Counted from the first letter of the stretch, positions 1 to 10,113 are shown. The stretch: 51,758 bases of DNA from Zygnema cylindricum (GCA_037447655.1 JBBHKE010002973.1:542322-594079); one strand, 5' to 3'. The notes: a model not told the origin generated them from the letters alone. Made by a program: numbers and translations.

Positions 1-337
1 GCTGCGTAGGTCTAGTTGGAGTGCTCTATTCACAAGCCTACCTGACTATTTAAACTAGCTAGCTGCTAGTCAACCTAGTACGATACAACTGTACACGTGG
101 ACCTTCCCGGTCAACCTAGATCTATCTAAACATTCTTCTAGAACTATACCGCTCATTCTATATTTTGCGGCCTTGCTATGCTGCGCTGCTATGTTGCGGC
201 GCTACTAAGTTGCTACGCCGCTAAGTTGCTATGCTGCTACGCTGCGTTGGTCTAGAATCGCAGCTACGCTGCTCTGGAACTGCAACTACAACAGCCTATC
301 CCTAGCTACTAAGTACCCAAATCCTGTAACCCTGTTA
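1..337 (-). repeat. 3' LTR of the Ty3/gypsy element (partial)
   Basis: Bases 2-337 align without gaps to 6320-6655 (constant offset 6318). About 146 bp of this LTR lies to the left of the window. The inner boundary is near 337. Next to it, read on the minus strand, is a G/A-rich stretch (about 338-352) that could be the polypurine tract. Confidence 0.9.
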
Positions 338-393
338 AGGTGCCTCCCACTAAGGATTCAGCGTCCCGCTGAACCTTGACTAACTCAGGGAAA

Positions 394-1993
394 TTACAAC
401 TGTCGGAGTATATCGTATGTTTCCTCGCGATACTCCTCGAACTCCTGGCGAAGGGCGTCGAGTTGATTTAGGAGCTGCTCACATCGGGTCTCCAGCAACG
501 CAATGTGATGATCTGCCGCCGCCAACCGCCTCCGAGTGATTCGCTCCCGAACCTGGTCTTCCCCCTCCTCGGGTGTAGAGTCCGATGTTTCGGGTTGCGG
601 CGGAATGGCCGCTGGTGCAGGCTCCTCAGGTGCCAGACCTTGGGGTTCTTCGGGTTCGATTACTGGGGGAACTTCCTCAGCCTCTTCGTCTGCAAGTTCC
701 CACCGAGGTATTTTTTTGTAACTTGAAGGACACCTGCTTCTTTGCAGCTTGGGCCCGCTGCAGAGCATTCTTTCGGGCCAGTTTGAGTGCCCGTACCTCA
801 GGGGTGACCTCTGCCCTAGAGATGATGTCATGGAGGGGGACATCCCACGGGTGATACTGACGGAGCAACCTAGGAACATCTATCCTTTACCGGTAGTTGT
901 CCTCCATTACTTCCACAAACGGAAGAGTATGTGGGTTTAACTGCACATAACCCTTGTGATTGTTCCCAAGGTCTTTTGTTCTCATAAAATTCCAAGCCAG
1001 GTGTGATGGTACGCTGGCGGGAATAAAGATAGGATCCCTAGGTTTTCCCGTACGCCACTCCACGATCCACACCTTGGGATCCCAATACAAGCGTTTCGCG
1101 AAGCTGAAGGTGAGATCTGGATGTTGTGTGTTGGCAAGAAGTGGAAAGAGGTAATCGGGAATTTCCTCTCCTTGTTCACTCTCCTCGGCCGTCTCCCTTT
1201 GATTTCCGCGAAGAAGATACACCTCGTCTCCACTAGGGTATTGTGCTTCCGCTTTCTTTTCCGCGCTTTCGGAGAACTACTCGTCAGCGATACTCTCCTT
1301 GTTGGGGTCCCTCATCACCTCCAGATCCGAGGGGCGCTCCTCAATTGGCGGAGGCGTTGGTTCTCGTTCTGGTTCCTCCGCCTCCGAGAGCTCATGATCT
1401 TCTTTATAATCCTAATCCCCTTCCCGCGTTGGAGTGTATTCGGGGTCCTGTGAACTTTCCGACCCCTCCCCTCCACTGGTCCTTGCCGACCTTGCCTCGC
1501 TACTGGCGGTTTCTTCTGGTTCCGACTCCGCTTCTACCTCTCTTCTCTGGTCTGCCTCTACCATGGCCTCCGCCGCCATTAATAATCTCTGGGGACGGGT
1601 CACATCCTCTTGCCCCACTCGTACAAGTCTCCTCCTTTTCGGTGGTGGAATGGATGACGACGCCATAGACACCGTTGTACAAGACAATTCTTGTAATTCC
1701 AAAAGTGAAGGCAAATTGACTGTGCGAAGGGAAGTAATTTCTAAGCAGCCGAGACTCGGTTGGACGCGAGGGTGGATGGCAGCTTTATCAACAAGGGTTG
1801 AGGGTTTCACTTCTGAACTCTGCGAAGCGTCGTAGCGTGCGAGGGTATCACAACGTCCAACATTTATAAAGTTGCGCCGCTGCGGCGAAACCGAGGGTTT
1901 GTTGTTACCAACGTGGTGAAACACAATTGCACCGTTGCGCTTCCCTTTCAGCGTAGCGGTGGCGCTGCGATTCTCTGACGGCATCTTAACCAT
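394..1993 (-). pseudogene. Extra 3' reading frame downstream of pol; unknown acidic, coiled-coil protein
   Basis: A reading frame in the same sense as pol lies between the integrase/chromodomain and the 3' LTR. One frame runs from an ATG at 1993 to about 720 with three stops (TAG at 1412-1414, TAG at 1277-1279, TAA at 887-889). It then continues in another frame to a stop at 394-396, giving about 530 codons if unbroken. The first ATG overlaps the pol stop (ATGGTTAA); a second ATG at 1666 starts a part beginning MASSSIPPPKRRRLVR, with a basic, NLS-like run. Then come a Glu/Ser-rich acidic segment, a better structured segment (codons at about 1230-890, Trp- and Pro-rich, e.g. YWDPKVWIVEW), a Pro/Glu-rich linker, and a C-terminal heptad-like helix (HHIALLETRCEQLLNQLDAL). 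I do not recognise the family. It may be an element-specific accessory protein or a captured host gene. Confidence 0.6.
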
Positions 1994-3455
1994 GTTGTGC
2001 TACGGTGGCTGCGCTGCTATAGCGTTGTGGCGCGGTAACATTGCCGTTGGGTTCTTTTGCCGTGACCCCAATATAATTGCGGTGGTTCCGACCGCGCTTC
2101 GCCCCTATATTGCGGCCGCTGCGATTGCCCCCCCGGTGTAGCCGAGTGTCCGCACTCTGCTTAAATCGGCGCAACAACTCAGGGGAATGTAGATCCTCCT
2201 CGTCCACCCGAGAGTCATCCTCCACAGCGTAGCCCTTCCAACGCACCAAATATTGGTTGGAGTCAGAATTCCGAGAGCTGCGCGACTGTATGATCTCTTC
2301 CACCTCATACTCGTCCGAGGTACCTTGAATTGGTGGTAAAAGAGTATTTCGTCGTCGATTAGGAAATAGTGAATCAGGGTCGCGGAATGGTTTAAGGAGT
2401 GAAACATGGAAGATATTATGGATATGCCAGGCCTTTGGAATATCCAACTTATAAGCCACTTCGCCCACACGGGAAAGAACTGTGAATGGGCGCGTGAATT
2501 TCAGTGCCAACTTCTTAGGGAGGGCACCCGGCAAGGAGAGGTTTGCCATATTAAGGCAAACTTTTTCCCCCACGCCAAATACGGCGTCCTGCCGGTGAGC
2601 GTTGTCCTGCGACTTTTGGGGATCTTTTGCTAACTGTAGTGCATTGGTCGCCTTTTCCAGGTTTCCTTGCAGCGTTTTGGCAAAATCCAGAGCTGCCGGC
2701 GTATGGCAATCCGCTACCAATAAGTTTTGGGGAAGAGTGGGTTGTCGTCCATTGAGTGAGAATGGCGTAGCATTTGTAGACGAGTGCACCGCACTGTTGT
2801 ACGCCACCTCGACCGTCGTTAAATGGTCCACCCAATCCGTTAGGTGTACCGAGACATAAGCCCGCAATGCTTCCTCTAGAGTTCGATTCACCCTTCCAGT
2901 ATGGCCATCAGTTTGAGGGTGGTAAGTTGTGGACATGGCAATCTGCGAACCACACACCGCAAATAGATTTCGCTAAAAGTGGCTCACGAATTTGCGATCG
3001 CGGTCGCTGACGATCCTCTTCGGAAGTTCGTGATGGCGAAATATCTCCCAAAAGAATAAGTCCGCGACATCTTGTGTATTGGCTGTGGTGGACGTGGGTA
3101 AGAAATGGGCCATTTTCGTTAAGTAATCTAAGACGACGAAGATTGAGTCGTAGCCCTCCTTTGTCAGCGGAAGAGCTACGATGAAATCCATCTAAATTGC
3201 TTCCCCACAAACAGATGGTATGAGAAGGGGTTGTAACAGACCGTGTTGCCCTGGTTCCGATTTGTTCCTATAACAAGAGTCGCACGTTCAGACATATTCA
3301 GCAATGTCGCGAGTCATGCTCGGCATGTAATACGCCTCAGCGACACGCACGATTGTTTTATCCCGCTCAAAATGTCCACTGAGCGGCTCATCGTGACTCA
3401 TTTTAATAATCGTATGACGTAACTCCATATTTGAAAGAACATACAGTCGTATTGT
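1986..3455 (-). pseudogene. Ty3/gypsy integrase with C-terminal chromodomain (broken)
   Basis: Integrase inserts the cDNA into chromatin. The minus-strand frames show, in order: an HHCC zinc-binding region (3260-3400, with CDSCYRNK), the first catalytic Asp in MDFIVALP (ORF 2973-3191), the second in VSDRDRKFVSHF, and the YHPQTDG motif (start of the 1986-2957 frame). The catalytic Glu expected after YHPQTDGxT is Gly here (HTGRVNRTLEE). A chromodomain follows at about residues 217-265 of the 323-residue last frame (EYEVEEII ... QYLVRWKGY ... SPELLRRF). It normally binds methylated histone tails; the third aromatic cage residue, usually a Trp in a TWEP-type motif, is replaced (SRVDE). Stops near 2970 and 3190 separate the pieces. 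Confidence 0.9.
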
Positions 3456-4765
3456 TTAACTCGGTCTGTACCGCCACATACCCTTGGCGGTTCGAATTAG
3501 TACCTTCCGTCTAATGAGTTCCTTCAGTGTGTTGTCGTCGCCGTAGGCGGCCTTTATTCTGCTTAACCATTGTTCGTCCACTTGCTCAGTGCTGGTGACT
3601 GCGCTGAGTTTCGGAACTTGGGCTGCGGTCGACGCTGCGGTGTTCTCTTTCACAAAGTTCACGTTTACATGCTGCGATGCTTGCGGTCGTTGCTCCGCTA
3701 CTGGCGTAGCGACTCCGCGTCTTCTTGACAGCGCATCCGCCAGGTTCGTCTTGCCTGGCTTATACTCGATGACAAGTTCCGGTCCGAAGGTCTGAAGAAA
3801 CGTCATCCATCACACTTGTTTCTTGGGCAACTTTGGCTGGGGGTGCAGATATTGTAGGGCGTGGTGATCCGTGATAAATGTGATCCGTTTTCGCTGGACG
3901 TAACATTTCCAAACTTCCAGCCCATTGATGATCGCAATAGTCTCTTTTTCATGGGTGGCCCAGTTAAGCTCTGCTGCCTTTAGTTTTCGACTGTCGTAGG
4001 CAATGGGTTGAAGGCCTTTTCCTTGATCTTGCTTAAGGATTGCTCCAATAGCCGTATCGTTGTCGTCGGTGATTATCGTCCAAGGTAAGTCCGGGTCGGG
4101 AACAGCTGACACATGGGTGGTGACCAACCGCTTCTTTAGCGTGTTAAAGGCTGCCCTTTGCGCCGATTTCCACTCATTGGGCACATCATTCTTGAGTAAC
4201 TCGGTGAGGGGTGTAGCGATTTTTGCGAAACCTTCGACATAACGGCGATAGTAGGAGCATAATCCTTGAAAGCTCCGTAATTCCGTAGTATTCGCCGGCT
4301 GCGGCCACTCCTTCACTGCCTTCGTTTTGTTTGGATCCACTGCGATTCCGTCTTGGCTCACCACATGGCCCAGAAAATCAATTTTCTCCTTGAAGAAATC
4401 ACATTTGCTTTTATTTGCGTACAACTTATTTTCCCGAAGGACTTGTAAGACCGTCCGCAAATGCTTTATATGTTCCTCCTGCGTTCGGTTATACACCAGG
4501 ATGTCGTCGAGGAAGATGATTACAAACGCATCCAGATATTGCCGAAAGATGGAATTCATTAAATGCATAAAAGTTGCCGGTGCATTAGTCAACCCGAACG
4601 GCATTACCCGAAACTGAAAATGACCGTACCGAGTTCTAAATGTCGTCTTTTCCACATCCTTCTCAACAATTCTGATGTGGTGGTAGCCGCTCTGTAAGTC
4701 TATCTTGGAAAAATATTTAGCTCCGCGCAGTCGATCCAATAACTCGTCAATCCCCTCTTCAGCTG
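3456..4765 (-). pseudogene. Ty3/gypsy reverse transcriptase (C-terminal part) and RNase H
   Basis: The frame 3810-4739 begins in the palm region ([20 protein letters not shown]) and carries FLDDILVYN, the YxDD-type catalytic box, then the thumb ([18 protein letters not shown]) and RNase H ([21 protein letters not shown]). A TGA at about 3810 interrupts RNase H where related elements have an Arg codon (CGA to TGA). The rest, ending in the conserved ADALSRR, is in the next frame at 3456-3806. The usual RT fingers region (the VKKKDG and RxCIDYR motifs) is missing: the protease linker passes straight into the palm at about 4745-4775. This points to a deletion of a few hundred codons. Confidence 0.92.
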
Positions 4766-5323
4766 TAAGGCCGAAAGCAGGCGTCCCTCTTCCGCTTCCT
4801 TACCAGCCGCTCCCGCTTTTACCTCAAACTCTTCTTCACCTTTCTTCACTCTCATGGCGCCACTTCTCCAATCGATCGTTGGATTCCATTTTTGCAGCCA
4901 CAGCTTCCCCAAGATTACCTCATGGTCCCCAAGAGGTAATACATGAAGTGTGTCGCACCTTCGGAATTTCTCAATGCCGACACGTAACCTCGGGGTTTGA
5001 TGGGTAATCGATAAGGAACTTCCGTCGGCCAATTGTACCAACTGATGGTCCTTTAGTACTACAAGAGGAAGTTTCAACCTTTTCACCGTCGCCTCGTTAA
5101 TAAAGTTCCCCGATGCTCCAGAGTCCACCATGAAGTTAGCTGCGCTCATTCCGATTTGACCTCGAAATATCAAAGGGTCTCCTCCTTCACCGACTAACCT
5201 CATAAAGGTAAGTTTTCCCTTTTTTCCGTTTTGAACATTCTTGAGCCATATGATCTGTGGAACCGCACTGGAAGCATAGGCCATTTTGCCTCCTCCGCTG
5301 GATTTCCTCGGGGGATAAGTCAT
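4766..5323 (-). pseudogene. Ty3/gypsy retropepsin (aspartic protease)
   Basis: The frame 4700-5323 carries MVDSGASGNFIN, the DSG-type active site of retropepsins, at about residue 66, followed by LADGSSLSI and VILGKLWLQKWNPTIDW, the flap and ILG strand typical of this family. The enzyme would cut the Gag-Pol polyprotein. Downstream of the conserved fold the frame runs into the linker where the RT N-terminal region has been lost. Confidence 0.9.
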
Positions 5324-6110
5324 GGGTCTTGGTCTTGGTAGGTTTCTTCTTTCTCCGTAGGACGTTGATCACTTCTTTATTCTCATTAATTGCGCCGAGC
5401 TCCATGGGGTTTGGACCTTGGTCTCATCGGTTTCCTCCGCTATTGCTCGACCCGTAGTGATAAGGTCTTTGGAGGTTAAAGTCGACCGAATCGATCCGCT
5501 CTGCAAACTGGATGATTGACCAGAGAGTAGGAGTCGTGCTTTCCCGAGCAAGCCATTGTTCCACATCCCTACGAATAGACGATTTAAGCCCCTTCACGTA
5601 ACAATCCACGGCTTCATCCTCCGTCATGGTAGGTATTTGAACTTTGCACTCCAAGAACCGCTGCGTAAACTCCATCACTGAATTTCGTTGCTTCAATAGT
5701 GCGATCATATCTCTTGTCGCCTACACCGTGTTGACGGGCTGCCAAGCGTCGCGGAGAAGTTAGACGAAGAGCGCCCAGACGGTCGGTATCCCATCATCCT
5801 CCACCAATGTCCTCCACCATGGCCCTGCTGCCCCTTTTAGAAGACCACCCGCGTAGTGAATCTTCTCATGATCCGATAGACTAGGAAAATTCTCGAGATA
5901 GTTCGCAACGGAGAATAACCATGTGTCAAGGTTCTTCTGTCTTGCAGGGTCAAACTCGTTGGGAGGTCTTAATGTCGGTCTCCTGAAGTCTCTCTTTATT
6001 CCTCCATGAGGACGCTCCATAAGACGAGACTCCAAGGCTGCGACGGTGTTGCTCAGCTGTGCGTTCTGTAATCTCGCACTTTCTAACTCTCGGAGAACTT
6101 GCGCCAACAT
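5187..6110 (-). pseudogene. Ty3/gypsy gag with CCHC zinc knuckle (frameshifted)
   Basis: Three frames together give a gag-like protein. 5760-6110 starts with a Leu-rich coiled coil (LRELESARLQNAQLSNTVAA) and has the start of the retrotransposon gag domain (DTWLFSVANYLENF ... GAAGPWWRTL). 5424-5708 holds the remainder (RNSVMEFTQRF ... VKGLKSSIRRDVEQW). 5187-5405 holds the nucleocapsid knuckle CFQCGSTDHMAQEC (CX2CX4HX4C). Stops and frame changes near 5710-5760 and about 5410 break the protein. Its role would be virus-like particle assembly and RNA binding. Confidence 0.88.
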
Positions 6111-6161
6111 ATCTGTGGTGGATACGCCGTGTTTATCGATGCTGTCGAGTCACGCGAAATT

Positions 6162-6173
6162 GCTCCGATACCA
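6162..6173 (-). other. Primer-binding site, tRNA-iMet 3'-end type
   Basis: On the minus strand, immediately inside the 5' LTR, TGGTATCGGAGC matches the usual plant-retroelement site TGGTATCAGAGC at 11 of 12 bases. That site is complementary to the 3' end of initiator tRNA-Met. This differs from the half-tRNA site used by the copia elements in this same window. Confidence 0.8.
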
Positions 6174-6174
6174 G

Positions 6175-6657
6175 TGTAAAAGGGACAATATAGCACTCAG
6201 CACGCCACAATGTACAGCGGAAATCACCAAGGATCTTCCCGTAGCAACAGTAGGAGCACACAGCACTGGCAGATAAGGTTGCGTTTTATTACTTGGAAGA
6301 GAGTACAAGGTTGCGCTCACTGCGTAGGTCTACTTGGAGTGCTCTATTCACAAGCCTACCTGACTATTTAAACTAGCTAGCTGCTAGTCAACCTAGTACG
6401 ATACAACTGTACACGTGGACCTTCCCGATCAACCTAGATCTATCCAAACATTCTTCAATAACTATACCGCTCATTCTACATTCTGCGACGTTGCTATGCT
6501 GCGCTGCTATGTTGCGGCGCTACTAAGTTGCTACGCCGCTAAGTTGCTATGCTGCTACGCTGCGTTGTTCTGGAATCGCAACTACGCTGCTCTGGAACCG
6601 CAACTACAGTAGCCTAGCCCTAGCTACTAAGTACCTGAATCGTGTAACCCTGTTACA
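6175..6657 (-). repeat. 5' LTR of the Ty3/gypsy element
   Basis: This is 483 bp ending in a short inverted repeat (TGTAA...TTACA). It is contiguous with the primer-binding site and about 94% identical to 1-337 over the shared part. Its outer half contains many CTGCTACGCTGC/GTTGCTATGCTG-like 5-11 bp iterations (6490-6620), a small internal simple-repeat expansion also present in the 3' LTR. Confidence 0.9.
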
Positions 6658-7010
6658 CTGTTTGTTTAGCGATGACAGTTTGTGAACGATTGTTCATTTT
6701 CGACACTATGACTTAGTCAATTCAGCGACGAGATTATATCGTCGCTGAACCACCGATGAGAAATCGTCATCCTCTTTTCAGCGTCGTTATTTTATAAAAC
6801 ATAATTCAGCAATGACAATTTGTCAACGCGTTTTCAGCTTCGACAAAATGTTGTCGCCAATTCAGCAATGTCATTCTTTCGTCGCTAAACCAACGTTGAG
6901 ACATCGTCGTCGCCGATTGAGCATTAGTTACTTTATACTTTATTGAGAGACGACACTCTTTCGTCGCTAAGCCAGCAATCTTACAGAAATATAGCAATCG
7001 TGGTTTGTGA
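6658..7010. repeat. Repeated short palindromic modules (GCGACGA...TCGTCGCT)
   Basis: No gene is seen. The stretch consists of repeated, diverged modules in which TTCAGCGACGA or TTCAGCAATGACA is followed within 10-40 bp by TCGTCGCTGAA or TTTCGTCGCTAA. Each can fold into a small hairpin. Similar modules recur at about 28120-28500 and 36300-36400. They could be remnants of a foldback or MITE family; I cannot define its ends. Confidence 0.5.
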
Positions 7011-7071
7011 GGTAAGGCATGAAGAAGAGCTTACCAATGGGACAACCTTTTTACCCACTCACAGGCTATAG

Positions 7072-7687
7072 TCACCACCCCTCCAGATTACATTTTTTTT
7101 TATTTTTGTATATCTCTCGAGTGAGAGTTGCCACCATTCGACAAACCACACTCAATTGCTCTTGTTGCCCCGCAACTTGTTTAGTGAGCCTCACAACTAG
7201 GCGTGGAAGATCCTCTACCCCCCGAGGGGGGGGGGGGTTCACTCGCACAACTCTCGGCACTTCCCATAAAAAAACACGCCTCACTACAACATTAAGAAAT
7301 TTGTGCAAAATCTTATTGCGGGCCACAATCCACGTGAATTGTTTGTCTTTGGGTTAGAAATGCTGGATGTACGTAAAGCTTAACCTTTGTCTTCACCCAC
7401 TATGAATACCAAGTGGGGTGAGCCAAGACTTCGGGAGGAATATGAAACATTTCTAGAAAATGGGTTTTCATTGGGTCTAGGGGACATGGTTCACCGTATC
7501 TCCAATACTTCAGCAATTCGTGCACAGGAATGTTATGTGAAGCGCTTGACCGGAAACTATCCATCCCCTCCTCCTCGTTAGGAGGCGGAAAATACCAATC
7601 CGGCTCCTCTACACAGTATGAAGCCGGTTGAACGGGCCCACCGTAGTCGTTCTCTTTCGCTCTCGGAGCTTTTCGAACTTCCTTCAT
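7072..7687 (-). pseudogene. Unrecognised coding remnant
   Basis: Two minus-strand frames (7400-7687 and 7072-7326) have protein-like composition. The first is 95 residues, with DWYFPPPNEEE and HELLKYWRYGEPCPLDPMKTHFLEMF segments; the second has a Val/Arg/Leu-rich segment. They lie downstream, on the same strand, of the Glu/Lys-rich repeat frames at 7717-8477 and may be the same decayed gene or retroelement. I do not recognise a family. An 11-base G run at about 7225-7235 sits between plus-strand repeats, where frameshifts are likely. Confidence 0.35.
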
Positions 7688-7716
7688 CCTCGGTTGAGGT
7701 CTCCCCTCAAACTTAG

Positions 7717-8477
7717 TTACCCGAATGCCGAGGGATCAAACTTTTGCGACAATTTCTCCTCCACAGTTTGTTCGCTTTTCTCCGCGATACTTTCGTCATC
7801 CCCGGAAGCCGATGGGACATAATCCTTGTCATCTTCCCCCCTATTTTTGTCTTCCCCTTGGACTTTATCTTGCGTTATGTAATCTCCCTCGGCCAATGAC
7901 ACCATCCTACCCTTCTTCTTTACCTTCGTTTTCCCTCGTACCTCTTGTTCACCATCATTTTCACTTCCCTTCTCATGCGATGCCCCTTTTTGCTCTTTTA
8001 CCACACCCGCTAAAACCCTTTCTTTGTACCGTCTGCCTATATTCCCCTTTCTCAATCAACCTCTTTTCCTAAACCATTTCCACTTCCTTCCTCATCCGTT
8101 GCCTCATTTTGCTTTTCTACCACACTCGTTAAAACCCCTTTCTTTCTACTCTCTTCCTTTTTCACCATTTCTCCTTCAACCTCTTTTTCTTAACCATCTC
8201 AACTTCCTTACTCATCCAATGCCCTATCTTGCTCTTCTTCCACTCTCAGTGAAACCCTTTTTATCCCGCCCTTTTCCTCTCGTACCTCTTTTTCTGCCAC
8301 ATTTTCCCTTCCTCCCCCATCCGATGCTCCCTTTTCTTGTTTTCCATCATCCAATTCAAACCCTTCATTTCCACCCTCCCCATGTATTTCTAACTCCCCT
8401 TTTACCTTTAAATCTCCCAACTTCTCATTTGTTTCCTCCTCACTTCTATTCACTTCCCTCACTAACTGTTCCACCAT
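7717..8477 (-). pseudogene. Glu/Lys-rich repeat protein remnant
   Basis: Minus-strand frames 8208-8477 and 7717-8055 encode highly charged Glu/Lys/Gly/Asp-rich sequence with related segments (for example QKGASHEKGSENDGEQEVRG and QEKGASDGGGRENVAEKEVR). The DNA repeats with a period of about 120 bp (40 codons), so copies stay in frame, as in a coding tandem repeat. The frame is broken between 8055 and 8208. The strand bias (C/T-rich on plus) is extreme. Function is unknown; low-complexity charged repeats alone do not define a family. Confidence 0.4.
7925..8420. repeat. Degenerate tandem repeat, about 120-bp unit, about 4 copies
   Basis: Copies begin near 7961, 8081, 8201 and 8308 at the shared phrase (C/A)ACTTCCTTxCTCATCC. 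Each is followed by a TTGCTxTTCTxCCACxCTCG phrase, AAACCCxTTT, and CCTCTTTTTC. The first two periods are 120 bp, the last about 107-109 bp. The similarity is imperfect, so the array is old. Confidence 0.65.
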
Positions 8478-8648
8478 CCCCTTTAACTTTTGTACCCCTT
8501 AGTGTAATTTGTACCTCTATAAGTGACTACTCTATTTTTTATATGTCCGTTGGTATCTCGTCCATTCTCTGTTGGTCGCCGATTCCCGAGTCGATTGATT
8601 TTTGAGGGAGGAAATTGATTATAGTGTAGTACATAGCTACATGGTCGT

Positions 8649-9216
8649 TGCAATTCTGAGACCACCATAGGTCCTCAGAATGGGCTGCTCACACGAAGCC
8701 TTTAGGATAACCTAGACCCCCTTGTGTTTTGACAAGAATAACTGCCACCTTGGTAGACAAAAACTCTGACCACTTTCACCCTTCTGAAGACAAGACTCCC
8801 CTGAGTCGATGGCAAAAAGAGTCTTTCAATTTGCTCCCCTAGGCAGTAAGTTATGAAGGGGCCAAAGTTGACCTTTTGTACAGTAGCTCTCTGGGAGAGA
8901 GAGGGCTACCTACCAAATTTTCTAAGTGCTACACCCTCTCTAAACCCTCTACTACTATAGTACGACACCAATCACTAAACTGTGTCTTACAAAATGGTAC
9001 ACGTACCGAAGTACTTTTTGTGCGGCCATCCTACGCCATGGCTGAAATGTTGACGCTTGCCAAGTCCGGAATAGTTCCCATATTCTCCAAATATGCCGGA
9101 AGCCAATGATGTCGTGCCACGTGGTGCTTAACATGGCGATGACCAAAAACGCCAAAGCGCCTATTCCGCGATCTTGGTACCTATCGTGGCCATTCAATGA
9201 AAACCAACATTTGGTT
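8649..9216 (-). repeat. Truncated 3' LTR of copia A'
   Basis: It aligns by eye with 26855-27420, the first half of the A' 5' LTR as read on the plus strand. The shared starting phrase is TGCAATxCTxAGAC, followed by CATAGGTCCTCAGAATGGGC and later CAATGATGTCGTGCCACGTGG. The match stops at about 9216, where a plus-oriented A-type LTR begins. The conserved CACGTG and the GACTC...GAGTC hairpin (8794-8807) are present. Confidence 0.85.
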
Positions 9217-9670
9217 TGTTGAAATTTATAGATTTCTAGAGTATTTTCTAGGTTTATATATGTTTTTATAAAAGGAAAAGAAAAAGGACGGACAACCTGT
9301 CTCCACCTCCGCTCTCCAGCTCCCATACTTGTTGTAGTCACTTAAAGTAAGAGAGAGAGGTTGATCCATGGCTGCCATAGTTCAACAGACAGCTATTTTT
9401 AGTAGGTTACTAAAAATATACTTAACGGACCAGAGATTTGATCCCGGTACCTACGGTTCGTCAAGTTGACAGGTAGCGGTCAACTTTATCCTAATAGACT
9501 AGGACCAATGCTAAATGCTATGGTATGTGATAGATATATATACAGTTCGAGTGGATAAATTCATTTAACTAGAACTGTATACGGCGTACATAGATTCAAT
9601 TTTATAAAGTACGTCGTAAGACGCTAATTCAAAACGGATACCACGCATTTTATTTCGACATCGGAACAAA
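9217..9670 (+). repeat. 5' portion of an A-family copia LTR, truncated
   Basis: It begins TGTTGAAATTTATAG like the intact LTR at 18688 and follows it for about 454 bp to CATCGGAACAAA, then switches abruptly to B-family LTR sequence at 9671. It includes the antisense tRNA-like module at about 9431-9502. The remaining LTR (promoter, hairpin, gag start) is missing, so this is a deletion or recombination relic, not a solo LTR. Confidence 0.85.
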
Positions 9671-10113
9671 TGTTGAAATATTCAGGTATCTTCCGTAGCT
9701 CTTGTATATATTATAGATGCATGGCAGATATGTCTTCTTACCTTGATTATGATAGTAAGTGGTTGCTAGTCTTCAGAGATAGATATTTTTGGTATAAGAG
9801 TAGGACTTAACCATTTCAAAAGTTAGGAACTTGTTGTATCAAATTATGCTTTAGCATTTTGATATCTTTGACTGCGAGTTTCTCTCAGACTTGTTTGCAG
9901 ATTTCTATGTAAAATTGCACTTGTGTTCCACTTTGTATTATATGCATTATTTCAGATTTGTAGGCCATTTAGTTGCCTAATTTGTCTTTGGCTATGTTCC
10001 AAAGTTGTATGTTTTTCTGATCATCTGTGAGAGCTTCTTGCTTGTTTTAATTTTGTGATGACTACTCCTGCTTCATCTTCATCTTCAGTGGATGTACTAT
10101 CTATAAAACAACT
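9671..10113 (+). repeat. 5' LTR of copia B (outer half missing)
   Basis: It aligns with about 15000-15446 of the right LTR (shared phrases TTGAAATATTCA, TATGTCTTCTTACCTTGAT, AAGAGTAGGACTTAACCATTTC, GTTTTAATTTTGTGATGACTA). The outer half of the LTR, equivalent to 14560-15000, is absent, replaced by the A-type LTR fragment ending at 9670. The gag ATG at 10055 lies inside this LTR. Confidence 0.85.

Larger units (their letters stand above)
1..6657 (-). mobile_element. Ty3/gypsy chromovirus-type LTR retrotransposon, decayed, 3' LTR cut by window edge
   Basis: Order on the minus strand: 5' LTR (6175-6657), tRNA-Met type primer site (6162-6173), gag, CCHC knuckle, aspartic protease, RT, RNase H, integrase, chromodomain, an extra reading frame, purine-rich tract, 3' LTR (1-337). 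The protease-RT-integrase order and the C-terminal chromodomain place it with the chromoviruses. The visible 337 bp of the 3' LTR differs from the 5' LTR at about 20 positions with no indels (about 94% identity), so the insertion is not recent. Stops, frameshifts, a deletion in RT and loss of the integrase Glu show it cannot move by itself. The target duplication cannot be read because the left flank lies outside the window. Confidence 0.93.

Noticed and set aside
1243-1668. Plus-strand Pro-rich open frames over 1121-1835
   Set aside because: Shadows of the minus-strand 3' frame of the chromovirus; low-complexity acidic codons read in reverse give Pro/Leu-rich frames.
7925-8420. CRISPR array
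   Set aside because: Repeats are long, diverged and contiguous, without spacers, in a eukaryotic context.
8024-8605. 193-codon plus-strand Pro/Leu/Phe-rich frame
   Set aside because: It is the C/T-rich strand of the 120-bp repeat array. The minus strand has the more protein-like, in-frame repeat composition.
8644-8648. Target duplication of copia A'
   Set aside because: GTCGT against CTTGT agree at 3 of 5 bases. Decay is possible, but this is near chance level.
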